Shown: one piece after another, positions 1 through 12,543 of the stretch
Position numbering within the stretch: position 1 is the first letter of the stretch
Layout: every line of letters starts with the position of its first letter
Source of the DNA: Styela clava
Lineage: Eukaryota; Chordata; Ascidiacea; Stolidobranchia; Styelidae
Assembly: GCF_964204865.1 (NCBI RefSeq)
Contig: NC_135254.1
Span: 17,675,001-17,739,000, forward strand
Direction: 5' to 3'
Length of the DNA stretch: 64,000 nucleotides
Position numbers and translations under genes: made by a program
Notes under the pieces: model-generated
Database searches by the model: none
Seen by the model: only the letters and a program-made list of their open reading frames with translations
Told to the model about the DNA's origin: nothing

Positions 1-321
1 GACCACAAAACTATCACATGTCAATGGCAATTATCAATAACTGCCAGTGGATATACCAATAGTTTCACACTATCAAAGCCTAACAGATATTTATCCTTTT
101 TTTATATGTCTCACACCTGGATACCAATTACAAACCATCATGCACTGTCAATTTTGCAAAATTGATTATTATACACCATGCACTATTCATCTACGTCTTC
201 ACATAACCTTTTTGTTACAAATTGACTCAGATATTTAAAATACGATACAAAGCAAACAGGCATTATATTAAAAAAACAAAATTTCCAAATATTCAATTTA
301 CTATTTGCATTGTTTACTTAC

Positions 322-3300
322 CTAGATTATAAGGATTGGAATGAATTTTAACGTTTTCTTCTCTCAGTTTTTCTAAAATAAATTTTTGAGTTGTCCCGCT
401 TTTTTGAATTGCTTTAATTAGTGCTTTCAATGGTTGAGGTCCAGATTCTAAAGATGGTATTACAAGAAAATATAAATTGCCGAAACCTTTTTGAAATCTG
501 GCATGGACAATGTTAGTAGAGGGTTCGAACATGACAAATGGTTAATTCAGGGTAAGTTTCTTTGTGCATTCATTCATATTGCAATTCAAAGTACTGTTAA
601 ATAAATTAATAATGAAAAATTGAACATGAATTACAGTATTTTCCGGCTAATAAGTTGACTTGGAAATAAGCCAAGGCCAACTTTCACACTAAAATGAAGG
701 TTTTCCCATATAAAATTGGCCCATCATCTGGAAAATATGGTATATTAAAATAGACATGTGATCTATAAGTTTTTCAGATTTAAACGTCCCAAATCCTATC
801 GGCCAATATAGATCCTAAATTCTGAATTGTCCACAATGCACATGATCAATTTTCGATTAAAACATAATGTCAAAATTGAGATGTTTACTTATTAATATAT
901 CTAGCATTTTGTTGACCCGACTTTTTGTTGTTCTTTCATTTCTTATTTGCTCACAAGAATCTTGATCAAGATATTCCTTTGTTTGTAAATATGGGAAAAA
1001 TCTTTCTGGCTCCAAATGATCACAAAGGTAATTTCGCATTCGGTTGAGAACCTTGAAAAAATAAAATTTTTTGTAAACCTCAGTATATCTTTATCATAGT
1101 CGGTCATAGAATCCACGCAAAAAAAGCATAATTGAACAAGTAAACAAGCTCAGTCATAATGAGCCCACAGATAACATAGAATTTCATTATTTATCTATGC
1201 AATAATGTTTTTACTCTCATTGCAGTTTTTGATATTGCCTTCATAATCCAAGGACCGTTTATACTTAATGAGTAAAAGATTCATTAAAATATTCAAAAGC
1301 AGTTTACTCAAAACAAAAGGTAATTTGACCAGAGAACAGAAAGTTATATTAGCCAGTATGCCATAAGAAATTCAAATATGGATGTACCGTGAAACTGTGA
1401 ACAGGGGTGCATGAGTAATAATAGCTTGACAAAGGCTCATTTACCGTGTTTCCCGGAAATAAGACCCAGTCAATTTTCTTCAAAAAAATAACACTAGGGC
1501 TTAATTTTTGGGGATGCCTTTTATTTTCATTTATCAAAAACAAAATTAGTAAAGAACTACACAATTTTCAAATATACAAAATATGAAAACCGATATCCAT
1601 TTACTTATAAATACTACGTTTTTATTTGAAAATAATTGCTAAACTTTGATTATTAATCATTCAAAACGTGTTGGAGAGATTTCTTATTATAGAATGGGTC
1701 AAAAAAAATTTTCACGCTATTGACCAGGTCTTATTTTAACGCGAGGGCTTTTATTAAAATCATATTTAAAATTCAAGCTAGGTCTTATTTTCGAGGAAAC
1801 ATAGTACCATTCCATAAATCAGTCATTTCGATCACTTTATGTGTCTGAGGGACACCAGAGTGTATTCATAAATAAGTGTAACAGCTCCTGTTATTATAAG
1901 CCTACTGTTCAAGCAATCATGTGAAAAAATTACAATTTTACATTTTATTTTCATTCTAATGGTGAAAACAATGAGGCATGACGCAATACAGTAAACCACA
2001 ACATCCAATCTATGGCTCATGAGCAATAGAATTTTGACCATAATGACAATTGTTCCTCTTCCTAAGAGAAAATGATTCGTAATATATTTGATTCAGGAAA
2101 AATGATTAGCAATAATTGATACTATAAACCACAACTGGCTCTTGTCAATAACAAGCGGTTCTCCGAAAATGTATGATTTCGATTATATCCTAACAGTTGC
2201 CCGAGACGCATGGACTGATTAATAATGATGTAATCAGAATTGTGACCAGATATTCCCACCCTATAGTACTCTTATATGTCGGCAATTGGCAGAAATTAAC
2301 TGCCAAGTGGGTTGTATTTGAAAATCAAAATATTTATTGCATTTGCTTAGCATTAACATTTCCTATCTCTACGCATCAACCCAATAATATCTTTTGAAAG
2401 TCAAAGTAATGAAAATATTAATAATAATTAATGATTGGGATGAAAAATTATGCTCTGTATTTCCTCTCAAGGTTTTCTCTATGATTAAGTATAATATGCA
2501 GGGTATGTTATGTTGTCTCTATTTATGTACATTGTCTTTTCTTATAGACCAGGGGTCACTGTGCCCAATGTGGCCCACCATAGGCTCGAACGTGGCACAG
2601 GAACAGTTTGGTAAAATGTAATTCTAGTATAAATAATCAATCATAATAACTTCAGTTTATATCAAAATAAAAATTCATGTTTATTTGGTATTGGAAGGTA
2701 ATAGCTAAAAATAACTAAGCAACCATCTTGTGCGAATCGCAATAAAGCGCTTTTGCGTCATAATAATTTAAATTGGCAAGTTAATTCACACATGCCTAGC
2801 TACTGGTTCTAAAATTAAAAGTATGACCTTATTTTTGAAATACCGAAGGTAGGCCAAGTGATTTTCAGAATGGCAACATATTAACTAGAAAATATACCAA
2901 AAGCAGAATAAAAATGATCTCCAAAATTATAGTATTGGGTCAAAAAATTTGCCCAAAGCAGGAAGGTAAGTAACATAATAAACGAATATAAAACAATGAT
3001 ATAAACTTGGAAGTTTATTGACTACTACGCTGGCATTATCTTACTTTATACTTTGATTAAAAATGATAAACATTACTGAATTATTTACATGGGAAACAGT
3101 TTCACTTCGTGCAATTAATCTTAATTTCAAATAATAATGTGTGTGTTCCCGAAGTGTTAAGATTTAAGCTGGAATATTTGCAACACATATCATAACACTT
3201 TAAACAATGATAAATATGCCATTTTGGCTTTAGATAAAGGATCCTCAAATTTGAAATCATACGAACACAAAGTAGAATTATTTGCAATTTATTATCTTCT

Positions 3301-4313
3301 ATTTATTATAATCTATTATTTCATTATGTTAATATTATGTTATATCACTTTCCCAAATTTTAAAATTACACTGACATTGAGACACATGACTTAGTGAGAT
3401 GTTTCGGTAAATTTCTCAGGCAATTTTTACAATTAAACCTTCAACTGCATTTTATCCAAGCAATATCCGTATCGCAGAAATATGGATATCAACTTCTGGC
3501 TTCTAACTATGGGAACTTTTAGTATAGTATTCTTATAAATCGTATTTGACCTCTCGTAACAATTAGAAATTTCTTGAAATATTTACAGATATCAAATAAA
3601 AAACTAAGCCCTAAACAATTTTTCTTGTCACAAATGTTTCCATACTAATTTGGAACAGTGAAAAGGGAAATTTCAGATGGACATTTCAAAAAAAAAGTCA
3701 GAACAATTAGTTCTGATATTTCAATGATCCAAACCATTTTATTACAGAGAATTATTTATTTCGTATTGCTAAATAAATTATCAATACTGTAATACCAAGC
3801 ATGATCAAACATACTTTCATGAAAATGTTTATAAAATTTCTCACGTCTAAAATGTAGTACCAAATTTTGAATTAGAAAAAGCATATTCCCATTTTTAACT
3901 TGAAGGGATAGGACTCAACTATGATGTTCATATTTGAAATGGGATGGTATTTAATTTGCTCATGTTTAAATACAGAAATATCATGCCTAACACCTCACCC
4001 AGGGTGGATTAAATTGGGCAATGCCGAACCAAAAAGATTCTAGTCCTGACTAAAATTGTAGCTCATTTCCTTTAATTGGCTGAGTGTTTGACAGTGCAGT
4101 AATACTGAAATTATTTTATTGTTTCACCATATACAGATATACCTGTATACAGATGGTCGAAAATGTTTGAATTCAGAAAATTTCAGTATTTGGATATATT
4201 ATACAGATATAGGTGAATCTTGCAACAAATGATATTCTTACCGTTATTTCTAATTCTCTCTCCAGTTCTTCCTCTGTCAAACCTAATTCTTCAGTATCTT
4301 GTCGACCTAACAT
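322..4313 (-). CDS. CARD-domain adaptor, BCL10-like (5' part; 3' end lies outside the window)
   Basis: Three exons are seen on the minus strand: 4313-4242 (start ATG, 24 codons, phase 0), 1051-889 (54 codons plus 1 base) and 447-322, which ends in a good GTAAGT donor and continues beyond the left edge. The acceptor at 448 has a strong pyrimidine tract. Joined, they read as an acidic start with LTEEELERELEI, then a CARD: RMRNYLCDHLEPERFFPYLQ, then SRVNKMLDIL, then GPQPLKALIKAIQKSG and TQKFILEKLREENVK. This order, the LTEE-like lead-in, the split after a short first exon and the closing TQ-F-I-KL helix resemble BCL10, the adaptor that links CARMA/CARD9 proteins to MALT1 and NF-kB in the cytoplasm. 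That function is known of the family and is only inferred here. Other CARD proteins (RIG-I-like, NOD-like, caspase) remain possible, because the sequence after the CARD is not in the window. Intron 1 is about 3.2 kb. Confidence 0.72.
634..740. mobile_element. Short TA-flanked MITE in intron 2 of the CARD gene
   Basis: The element starts CAGTATTTTCCGGCTAATAA after a TA and ends with an inverted copy (CTGGAAAATATGG) before a TA. The TA target and the CCGTATTTTCC-like ends fit Tc1/mariner-type MITEs. It resembles the ends of the elements at 1444-1804 and 33468-34662. Confidence 0.5.
1444..1804. mobile_element. Tc1/mariner-like MITE with TA target duplication
   Basis: The left end is CCGTGTTTCCCGGAAATAAG and the right end is its near-perfect inverse (CTTATTTTCGAGGAAACATAG). 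A TA dinucleotide flanks both sides (1442-1443 and 1805-1806). The element is 361 bp long and has no coding capacity. It lies in intron 1 of the CARD gene. Confidence 0.6.
1805..4241. other. Intron 1 of the CARD gene: no exon seen
   Basis: AT-rich sequence with no open frame that has sound splice sites. At 2550-2610 there is a stretch that begins CAGGGGTCACTGTGCCCA and mentions GTGGCCCACC, which looks like one end of a decayed hAT element. Nothing else was recognised. Confidence 0.4.
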
Positions 4314-4449
4314 TTTCAAGATATGTTTTAAAATCCCTTTGTCAAAATAACTGAATAACCAATGTAAATAAAACTTAATTCAGTGGGTAACAGGGTAAAG
4401 AAAAATGTCAGTTGAATACACAAATGTATGAATAGTATAACTCCGAACC

Positions 4450-4925
4450 ACTGGAAGAGATCTGTTAAATCAATATCGTAATTCCAAATAAAACCCAACT
4501 GACAAATGTGGTGTTTTCTGTTTCCTAATGTTCCACAGCTATGTCCTACACGCGCACTTCCGTATCCTGTTAGCTATTCCAGTGACGAATATGATCGTTT
4601 GTCAAATACCGCAAAGCATTTATTCACCAAACAGTCATTCATGGACATCTTGCTGTGACAGCCATACTGCCTTTGTAAACTGCGTTCACGCGGAAGTGAA
4701 CTAAAAACGGGACTTTCCCTGCTCGATGTCGTCACGAATAGGGAATTCCCCAGTTATGATCTCAGTGACGTCATTTTATGTCAGAGATTGATAATAAAAT
4801 GTGTAGAATATTTTAATTGACACTGGCCAAGAATGATAATTAATAATAGAAGGTTCTTTATTAAATTATCCCGGGAAAATCAAAGTGGATAAAAGTGAAG
4901 CGACTCAGTGCGACTTATTCTTCAT
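4450..4925. promoter_or_regulatory. Likely bidirectional promoter region
   Basis: This 0.5-kb stretch is richer in GC and CpG than its surroundings (for example around 4555-4570 and 4680-4745). It lies between the first coding exon of the minus-strand CARD gene and a candidate plus-strand first exon at 4926. No TATA box was recognised. The call rests on position and base composition only. Confidence 0.3.
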
Positions 4926-4964
4926 ATGGCGGACCACCATCGTCCGTTTACCATCCCGGATCAG
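4926..4964 (+). CDS. Candidate first coding exon of a divergent gene
   Basis: ATG followed by 12 codons (MADHHRPFTIPDQ) ends exactly at a strong donor, CAG followed by GTAGGT. It sits just outside the CpG-richer region shared with the CARD gene. No downstream plus-strand exon could be linked to it, because the next 5 kb are mostly transposons. It may be the start of a real gene with long introns, or chance. Confidence 0.3.
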
Positions 4965-5024
4965 GTAGGTATGAGAATAGTTAGAGATAGGATAGGATTT
5001 AAATATTTATTCAGAGGAGGAGAA

Positions 5025-5156
5025 AGCCGATAAGACGGCTTGATGGACGTTGCGGCAGAGGAACTGACCAGCCGTTAAGTGAACCATCCTACTGGGGCGA
5101 GCAATCCAACAATCCTCTCGTACATATTTAGGGCCTAGTTCACGAAACGCCGTCAG
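5025..5156 (-). repeat. tRNA-derived SINE fragment
   Basis: Read on the minus strand, it holds the segment GTACGAGAGGATTGTTGG, which matches the body of the SINEs at 19625-19800 and 30126-30325 (both have AGAGGATTGCTGG after a tRNA-like box B). The tRNA head is not clear in this copy. Confidence 0.4.
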
Positions 5157-5399
5157 GTACTTCTAGTTGGCATGGCATAATTCGCATATGTCATTTCTAA
5201 CCTCCATCTGACTACGTTATCCAAAAACCACCAAGGGCGTAACGTGGAACGGCGAGCTAAACCGAAGCGCGTGATAGTTTGAGGACCGTGTATTACCCAA
5301 GCGGCCACGCATCTTTTACAATAATGTGAGGTGCTCCCAAAAACAGTTATAATAAAAGTCATGTTTTGTGATAGGTATGCCGTGAAAATTTAAAGAGCT

Positions 5400-5443
5400 T
5401 AGTGTGCCGCGATATAAAAAAAGGTTAGGAACCACTGCGTTAA
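5400..5443. mobile_element. One end of a hAT-type element
   Basis: On the minus strand it begins CAGTGGTTCCTAACCTTTTT and runs into GCGGCACAC, which is typical of hAT terminal repeats. The partner end was not found, so the extent is unknown. The minus-strand open frame at 5399-5812 starts inside this end and is not thought to be a gene. Confidence 0.4.
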
Positions 5444-6718
5444 AGTACACGGACTGTTGTCTGAAACGCGCAGATGATCACCCGAAATCAAGCAAGCTAT
5501 TTCTCTCGTTTTCTCGTCGTAGCGGTCCCCACATGAGGATGACGTAGTCAGGTGGGGGTTAGGAATAATATATGCAAAAATGTTTGTGCCACGCCAACTA
5601 GGACTGCTTACCGCTTTTAGTGAACATGAGCCCATATTTATTCCACACGGGATTACTAACGCCGAGCCTAATTGACCAGCCAACCGTTCAAGTGTATGCC
5701 GTCTCACGTAAAACAAATTTATGTGATAATGATCGTGACGTAACGTCATTCCATTAAACGTATATAAACGTAGTCTATTTTGTAGACCGGGCGAGGCTGT
5801 CACAAACTTCACGAACCATATGTTGTTGTGTTGGTGTTAAGTAATTCACTCTTGCAATAAACGAAATAATAAAGAATCAACTTGGCGCAAGATTTCTCCT
5901 TAGAAATCTGAAAGATCTTAAAATCAAGTGGTTGGACAATAACAAATTGTCTCGCCATTGGCATGGACACCATTGCATTCTAGTTTTCAATACTCATCAT
6001 TCAGCTTGGCTAATATCGATAGGCCTACATATGCAGAAATATGTAACTCACCTATAATTGGCGATGACGAATTCTTGATATCAGGGTGTTCAAGAGTATA
6101 TCCCACCGCTTGCCTGAAATGCGTGATGCAGTTTTAACACCTTGATGTTCATACTAGCAAGAGAATTAGGCGCTCCAGACGTATGTTTACCAATATGAAG
6201 TTACCATAATTTTGTTCGCCTACTTTACATCAAGTTGTGTAAAGGGACGGAAGCCTATGAGCAGGAGGTAGGCTATATTCACTTGGCTAAAACAGACTGT
6301 CACCGAACTCGTAATAGAACTAAAATAAGGAAAATCGGAATAAAATTATGGCCTAACCCTAACCTGGTACACATACTATGGGAGTACCGAGAATAGTGGC
6401 TCTGGCAGATTCATATCAGTGTTAACTTTTTATCACCAGAAAAAAGAAAATAAATCACCAGAACAACACGTTGTAGCTCATGATTAACTTTAATATCAAG
6501 TCTCTCATCAACCAGTTCCAGTCAGTCATTTGCTTAATTTGTAATACAAAATATTGAGTTAAAATAAACTCAAAATGGACCAAGACCAAGAAGAGCCGGA
6601 AATCGAGCACAATGGAGGATAAATTGCCTTTCCCCTAAATTTGTCGTTATTCGGTGATAATGCATGTATTGATCCAAACTTTTCAACTAGTATTGCATTG
6701 TATTTTGCAAATTCGAGT
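5444..6718. other. Gene-free stretch with MITE fragment
   Basis: No supported gene. At 6345-6400 the sequence holds CCTAACCCTAACCTGGTACA and GGGAGTACC, which belong to the hairpin MITE family seen complete at 21598-21687 and 23386-23492. A short frame from the ATG at 6575 (MDQDQEEPEIEHNGG, then stop) has no splice site to extend it. Confidence 0.4.
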
Positions 6719-6726
6719 CCGTATAC

Positions 6727-8063
6727 CAGTGTTTCCCAACCCGAGTCCGCGGTCTCAATTGAGTCCGCGGAGTGTTTGAATGAGTCCGCAACGAGTCAGA
6801 AATTCGTGCGAGCCGCAAACGATTTTGCGGAACTTAACTATCAGCCAATTTACGTTGGAATTTACATAAACATAAAAAGCAAGTTTATTCACATAACAAT
6901 AATTGCGTCAATATTGATTACTGAGTAGGGCTGGGCATATATTCCAATATTCAACTATTGGAATAGCAATTTAATATTCGAAAATTTGGTAACAAGTGAC
7001 GCGACAGGTCACTTGCACTTGTGCGCGTCGCTTAATCATGCGATTGGATTTCACAACTCACTGACGAATTTTCCACGAAAACCTACAAGTCGGCACACGC
7101 GTCGATAGATGGTGGCAACCCAAATTTAAGTTGAAAAGCGGCAATACAAAGCACTAAAAATAAAACTGAGAACACCATAGGTTTCGTTTTATGATGGTCC
7201 GCGACCGATTAAAAACGCATTTTTAGACATTGCAAAACGCAAAATTTTGGGTGCTACTACGGTACGTACCAGGGCATTCTCCCTCAGGATTGTTTGCTTT
7301 ACTGCCTCAACATTAATACGCCGTACAGTACTGGTATATAAGTGTTGTACGAACAGCACAGATTTGTTAAATTCACAAAAATAGGAATCAAAACAACATA
7401 TCATCGGGCACTTTACCACGCATTTTTGTGTCCACGGATTGTCATGATATTTTCTGAGTGGTATTGCTTTTATTTCGCCAACACAATCGCAGATTAAAAT
7501 GATCACATTTAAATTAATAATAAAGCAAAGCGATGAATATATATTCATTTTTCATTTACTAATATACTTTAAATATATGTTTATTAAGTACTGAATCAAG
7601 TTGTACTTTCTGGAAATTTATAACACATAGTGAGATTTTTCTAACGACGATAACAAATTCACAAGATCGCAAAGTATGTAACAAAACTAAATATAATCGG
7701 GCAATATATTCTCACATTATTATGTTCGCAGATTGCCGATTGGCATTTTAAAGAAGAAATGCTTTCATCTTGTCGTAAGTCGACGCAGCCGCGAGTTACC
7801 ATGAACACAAATAAATTAATATAGAAAGTCATTGGATTGAATATTGTGCGACAGAAAGCCAATTATACACTAAAAAAGTCGACTCTTCCTAACGAACGCG
7901 TAATTGCGGCGAATTTCCGATTTTGAAATTCGTTACAATTCTGTTGTATTTGATTTTATTGCTTCTTCGCACAGTGTACGGTTGCAATAAACGCACTTTG
8001 AGTCCGCAAAGGTTTTCGCGGGTGAGAAAATAGTCCGCGATCAAAAAAGGTTGGGAAACGCTG
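6727..8063. mobile_element. Non-autonomous hAT element, copy A1, with 8-bp target duplication
   Basis: The left end reads CAGTGTTTCCCAACCCGAGT and the right end is its inverse (AAGGTTGGGAAACGCTG). The 8-bp direct repeat CCGTATAC stands at 6719-6726 and 8064-8071. The length is 1337 bp. It has no transposase frame; the open frames inside it (7189-7548, 7659-7862 and 7889-8080 minus) are not conserved as protein. A sister copy in the reverse orientation is at 55742-56914. Confidence 0.85.
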
Positions 8064-8610
8064 CCGTATACAATCACCAAATCAGTGGGCCCTTTGTCTA
8101 TGATTCATGTTTATTTTGAAGAGAAATTATAACAGTTCGATGATTGAAGTCTATCCATCTTGATTTTTCTCAAATACCGATGGGCCGATTATAGAATGCC
8201 TTTTATTTATTTTCAAAAATAGCACATTGCTCGCTTGTACGTATTGTGCTATAAAATCTAATCTATTACCTAATCGATTCCCCTACTAGTTTAGACCCGT
8301 TTTATGGTGGTCATCCGTTATTACCCGTTGCATATTCATTTATATATAGGTGAGGTTTAGAACATCAATATTTTCTTAGATATTTGTACCAGTGTATGAA
8401 CAATTGTTACATTGATGACAAAATAATTTTAATGACGACACTAGGGATGATAATCTGTAATATATTTCAAATTTTGAACAAACATACTTATTCATACTAG
8501 ACTTAAACCAGGAGAAATTTTAGGCGTTTCTGGATATTGAGATGTGACGTTAAAACAAAGTAAGGTCAGGTATTTTCGAATAAGAGAAAATGGTTTGCGA
8601 AACATCTAAC

Positions 8611-8846
8611 CTTCCATGGCCATATAATTCCATTTGGTATCCATGTCTTTCAGTTGCGTTTCGTTCTTCATTTATTGCAGAGGGAAATGAAAAGTTTTGA
8701 CTTTCGGATTGCGGTTCTTCTTTGAACGACATTTTCTGTCTTTGAAGTCGTCTTTTTCTAAAGCTTCCGGTTTTTGAATGTATACTACCATCACGATTGG
8801 AGACCACACGGGTGGTTTGTTGTTGTATAGATGTTATAGATTCCAT
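8611..8846 (-). CDS. Candidate coding exon, unknown protein
   Basis: An ATG at 8846 opens a hydrophilic reading frame of 78 codons plus 2 bases (starts MESITSIQQQTTRVVSN, later SFRKRRLQRQKMSFKEEP) that runs to a possible donor AAG followed by GTTAGA; without splicing the frame continues to 98 aa. The composition (basic, Gln/Ser-rich, no low-complexity repeat) is that of a coding exon rather than chance. No family was recognised. It lies just right of a recent hAT insertion and could belong with the candidate exon at 12440-12543 on the same strand. Confidence 0.35.
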
Positions 8847-8916
8847 TTTAACATATTATAGTAATTAGACGTACTGATGTACAGCCTAATTCTAAACTGC
8901 TCTCTGTGTCTTAAAG

Positions 8917-10364
8917 CAGGGGTTCTCAAACTTTTGGTGTTGCGGAGCCCCTGAAAAGGTTGACTATTATTCGCGGAGCCCCAAAAGAAATGTTAAAATT
9001 GTAGCTTTCCGATAAATATTCCTGAGTAAGTTAAAAGTACTTAACTTAATTTAGATGCTAAACCTTTTTTTAATGGGATTAATGCAAGTCATAAATAAAT
9101 CAAAATTTCAAAGATAAATTATATATACTCTTACTAAAGCTGTAAATTTGACACTTGACAAACATATTAATAAACTAGGGGTCGAATCTTTTCCCTTTTG
9201 ACATTTTCGGAAGACTTAAAAGGCTGCTAATAACGTGCGCGATTGCATTTTGTTACAATCACCGATAGTTTTCGTCAGCATGGCATGTTTTTAAACATCT
9301 TTACGCCGGTGTTTATTCTCCCTAAATGAAAAATTTTCCTCGGCATATACATGTATTGTTCCACAATGACGACGATAATTGCTTTTTTGTTCTCGTGGGA
9401 TATTATGAGTTCAATGTGAAAAACATGTTACCATATAGTCATCGGCGACGAAATGCTAAAAATAATAATTAATAATAAAGAGGTAAATCCGCAACTCAAA
9501 TTTCTTGATTGAAAAACGGCATTCTAAAATATTGAAACTTAAAATAAAAGATCACACTATAAGTTTGATTTTAGCAGACTCACGTCAGATTAAAAACGCT
9601 TTTATAGGCATTGTAAATCACAAAATTTGGTGTAATGTTAGGTTTTCTTTGGTTATTCATCGTATAGTAACTGCGAAATCGAAACACAGTCAATTGTGCG
9701 CGCGATTTACCTTTTTTTTATTCTGAAACTACCGACGGAGCCGCATTGCATTAAAATAAATTTCAATCGTATTTTGCCCAGATTTTGTGATTTTTTAAAC
9801 GGCGATATCTTGCTTAATAATAAGAACAAAAAAGAACAAATCAAGTTTGACAAATTCCAAGATCGCAAAAATACGACTCCAATTTATTTAAAGTTGGCAG
9901 TTTATCACGTGTTTTATGTTATTTTAGAATAGTATTCTTTCATTTTAGGAATCCTAATAGTAATCTCGAATGAAATTTGAGTAACTATGAGTACAATTGA
10001 ATTATTACGACAAGACACTTTAAATGCTCGCATCGGCCATACATTGAATATTTTACGCAACAGAAATCTCCTTATCCTCTTTTTATAATCGCAAAGAATG
10101 TTGCGCGGAAATTTCCGATTCAAATCCCCACCTCTTGAGAATCCTGGCTGCGCTCCAGCTTATAAATAATGTCATTTTTCAATTCCGCCTCTTTGCCATA
10201 TTTCGAGGCTTTATTGTTGTCAAATTTTATCGAAGCTGTTATTGTTTCTTTGAACAGTTACAAAACTAGTCATTATTTTGAAAAGTAATCGGATAGCTCG
10301 CGGAGCCCCTGGGTTTCTCTCGCGAAGCCCTGGGGCTCCGTACGGAGCACTTTGAGAACCTATG
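8917..10364. mobile_element. Non-autonomous hAT element, family B
   Basis: The left end reads CAGGGGTTCTCAAACTTTTG and then GCGGAGCCCC; the right end holds the inverse, GGGGCTCCGTACGGAGCACT then TTGAGAACC. Flanking 8-bp repeats TCTTAAAG and TCCTAAAG (8909-8916 and 10365-10372) differ at one base. Length 1448 bp. Three short open frames inside (9505-10123) show no transposase motif. A single right end of this family is at 26741-26780. Confidence 0.75.
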
Positions 10365-10372
10365 TCCTAAAG

Positions 10373-12439
10373 TACCACTAAGAACGGGTATGTAAATGAA
10401 CATCTTCCATCACTCAATGCTGTATGCATCAGATGAATGCTTGATCAAATTTAACTTTCGACCGATATATCTCGAAACAATATGAGCTAAGAGGTCACTG
10501 ATGACACACTTTTTTATACAACCACGAATTTCCCTATAATTTGCATTTACGTGGTTTTTAAATTATAGGTGAAGTTGAAGGTTATAGGTGAAGCAAAATA
10601 TATAAAGTTACAACACATTTTATCTAATAAAACAATATTCTTTTCTTTTATTCGCGAACTTTTCAAAGTTATTTGCTTTTATACTGTATATATACTACGT
10701 TGTCGAGTTTAAGGAAATGTTAGGCATAGTCATAACATAAGGTGATTATTAGTCACTACTCAGCTACATTCAAAAGGCGGTAGACAAAAACGGTGAAGTG
10801 TTGAAGGAACCGACTAGGTATTTTTCATATGCTAGTACTCTAGATATAAACTCTGCATAAGTAACAATTTAATTAGTATATATATATATACGTCAAAACA
10901 TATTTAAACTTCACCTGCTGTGTACCAGTATATCATAATCCTAATTGTTCATTAAAACACATAAAGACACAAATCTTTGAAAAGGTATATCTTTTAATAG
11001 ACTAATACTCAAAAATCTGAAATCGGGTAAAATGAAAATGGTTTGAAAATAAAAATTACATTCCGATTCCGAATCGGACAATAAAATTATTTGTCATAAG
11101 CATTAAGGTGGACGAAATAATTTAAATAACAAATTCACTCGAACAATGTGTATTCGGCAGCAGACCTTCTATCTCTAACTTAAAATCATTTATAAACCAA
11201 TATGTTTGTTTGTTTATTCACAATATTCTTTCAAGATAAACTCAATTTACGCCCTGACCTGGAATACCTTGTGCGACTTATAATTTCGTACCTGTTCTCA
11301 CTTCCTTATGCACTTTAAAATAATTTCTTTGGATTATCTTATAATTTTAATGAATTTCTGCAACAACAAACGTTTCATTTCGACATTCTGGCACGGCTAA
11401 TTTTATATTTACTTAAGACTCGCAACAATTCTTTAATCGCTCGGTTTCTACCTTTTCATATGGTTTCGACCTCGCAACCAAATGGCTTTACATTCCATAA
11501 CTCAAACCTATAGACAGTGTTTTGATATGTAAGGCCGATGAAAATTATTTTTTTAAAACTCAAAGCAATTGCAGGTTTCTTACTTGGTTAGTCATAATAA
11601 TTTGTCTATGACATGAAAGGTAAGGTGATCACGAGCAAAGGTAAAATAGATTTAGCATGGTTTAGGTTATTTATGCATCAAAACTTGTATACTCCACGCT
11701 TGGTATATATATAGTAAAAAGATATCACCTATAGGGAAGTTGATTAAGACGTGGGTTCCTTCGTGTTGTCATCAAATTGTTACAGGCTGATATTCAAATT
11801 TACTTTCCGGTCGTTGCTAATATACATAAACCGACAACATAGTTGCTGATGCATCACCGACACAGTTTTGAAGACAATAAGTTATAGTACAGAATTACCG
11901 TAAGCACAATTACCTAACCAAGGTAGCCGCTGACAGGTAGACCGAATGGTCATTTCGCGGTTATCCTGTTCATTCTGGGCAAAGTCATGAATATGTATAT
12001 ATATATTTTCAATTTTGCTTCAACTTTGTTGTGCCCGTTTGCCTGCATGGATGGCTAATAAAAAACGATTTGATTGATTGATTGAATTATTCGTGATTAT
12101 GATTATTTTAAGTTACAGTTTTTAATTGTGATAATTTTGATACTTTAAGAAATCATATAGCACGGATGGATAGTATTTTTTTTAAGATGCAAAGAAATTT
12201 AAAAATAACGTAACACACGCATTTGATAGCAGGTTTTGTGGTAGTAACCATGATAACAAGTAACCTATTTTAAAAGATTCAAATCCCGTTTACTAAGACA
12301 ATTCAGGAAAATGTAAAATGCCATAAAGGTCCTAGACCTAGATCCTCAGCTCTAGCTCCTTGAAGACAGCAACACGGCTTTCGCCACCAACCCAACGCAA
12401 TGTATGTCGCCGGAACATTTATATATATATATGACTTAC
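10373..12439. other. Gene-free stretch with a LINE-like 3' tail
   Basis: No gene seen. At about 11930-12088 the sequence closes with AATAAAAAACGATTTGATTG and repeated GATT units, like the 3' tail of a CR1/L2-type LINE or a SINE that shares it. A short TATATATA run lies at 10880. The rest is unremarkable AT-rich DNA. Confidence 0.35.
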
Positions 12440-12543
12440 CTACCATATTCCTTGTCGACGGTGTTGGTAATCGAGCAGTAGACTGGGTTTGAGTGGAGTT
12501 GTATCTCATTATATGTTCATCGAAGAAAAATATCACTGGGCAA
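12440..12543 (-). CDS. Candidate internal exon, unknown protein
   Basis: Flanked by an acceptor (AATACAG) and a strong donor (GTAAGT), it reads without stops in one frame, ending in STQTQSTARLPTPSTRNMVG, a Ser/Thr-rich stretch. The frame and splice sites suggest an internal exon of a minus-strand gene. It could precede the exon at 8611-8846, but nothing proves the link. Confidence 0.22.

Noticed and set aside
5000-5400. First impression of 28S rRNA (GC-richer block with rRNA-like words)
   Set aside because: On closer reading it does not follow the conserved 28S end; the SINE-body words AGAGGATTGTTGG and a hAT end explain part of it.
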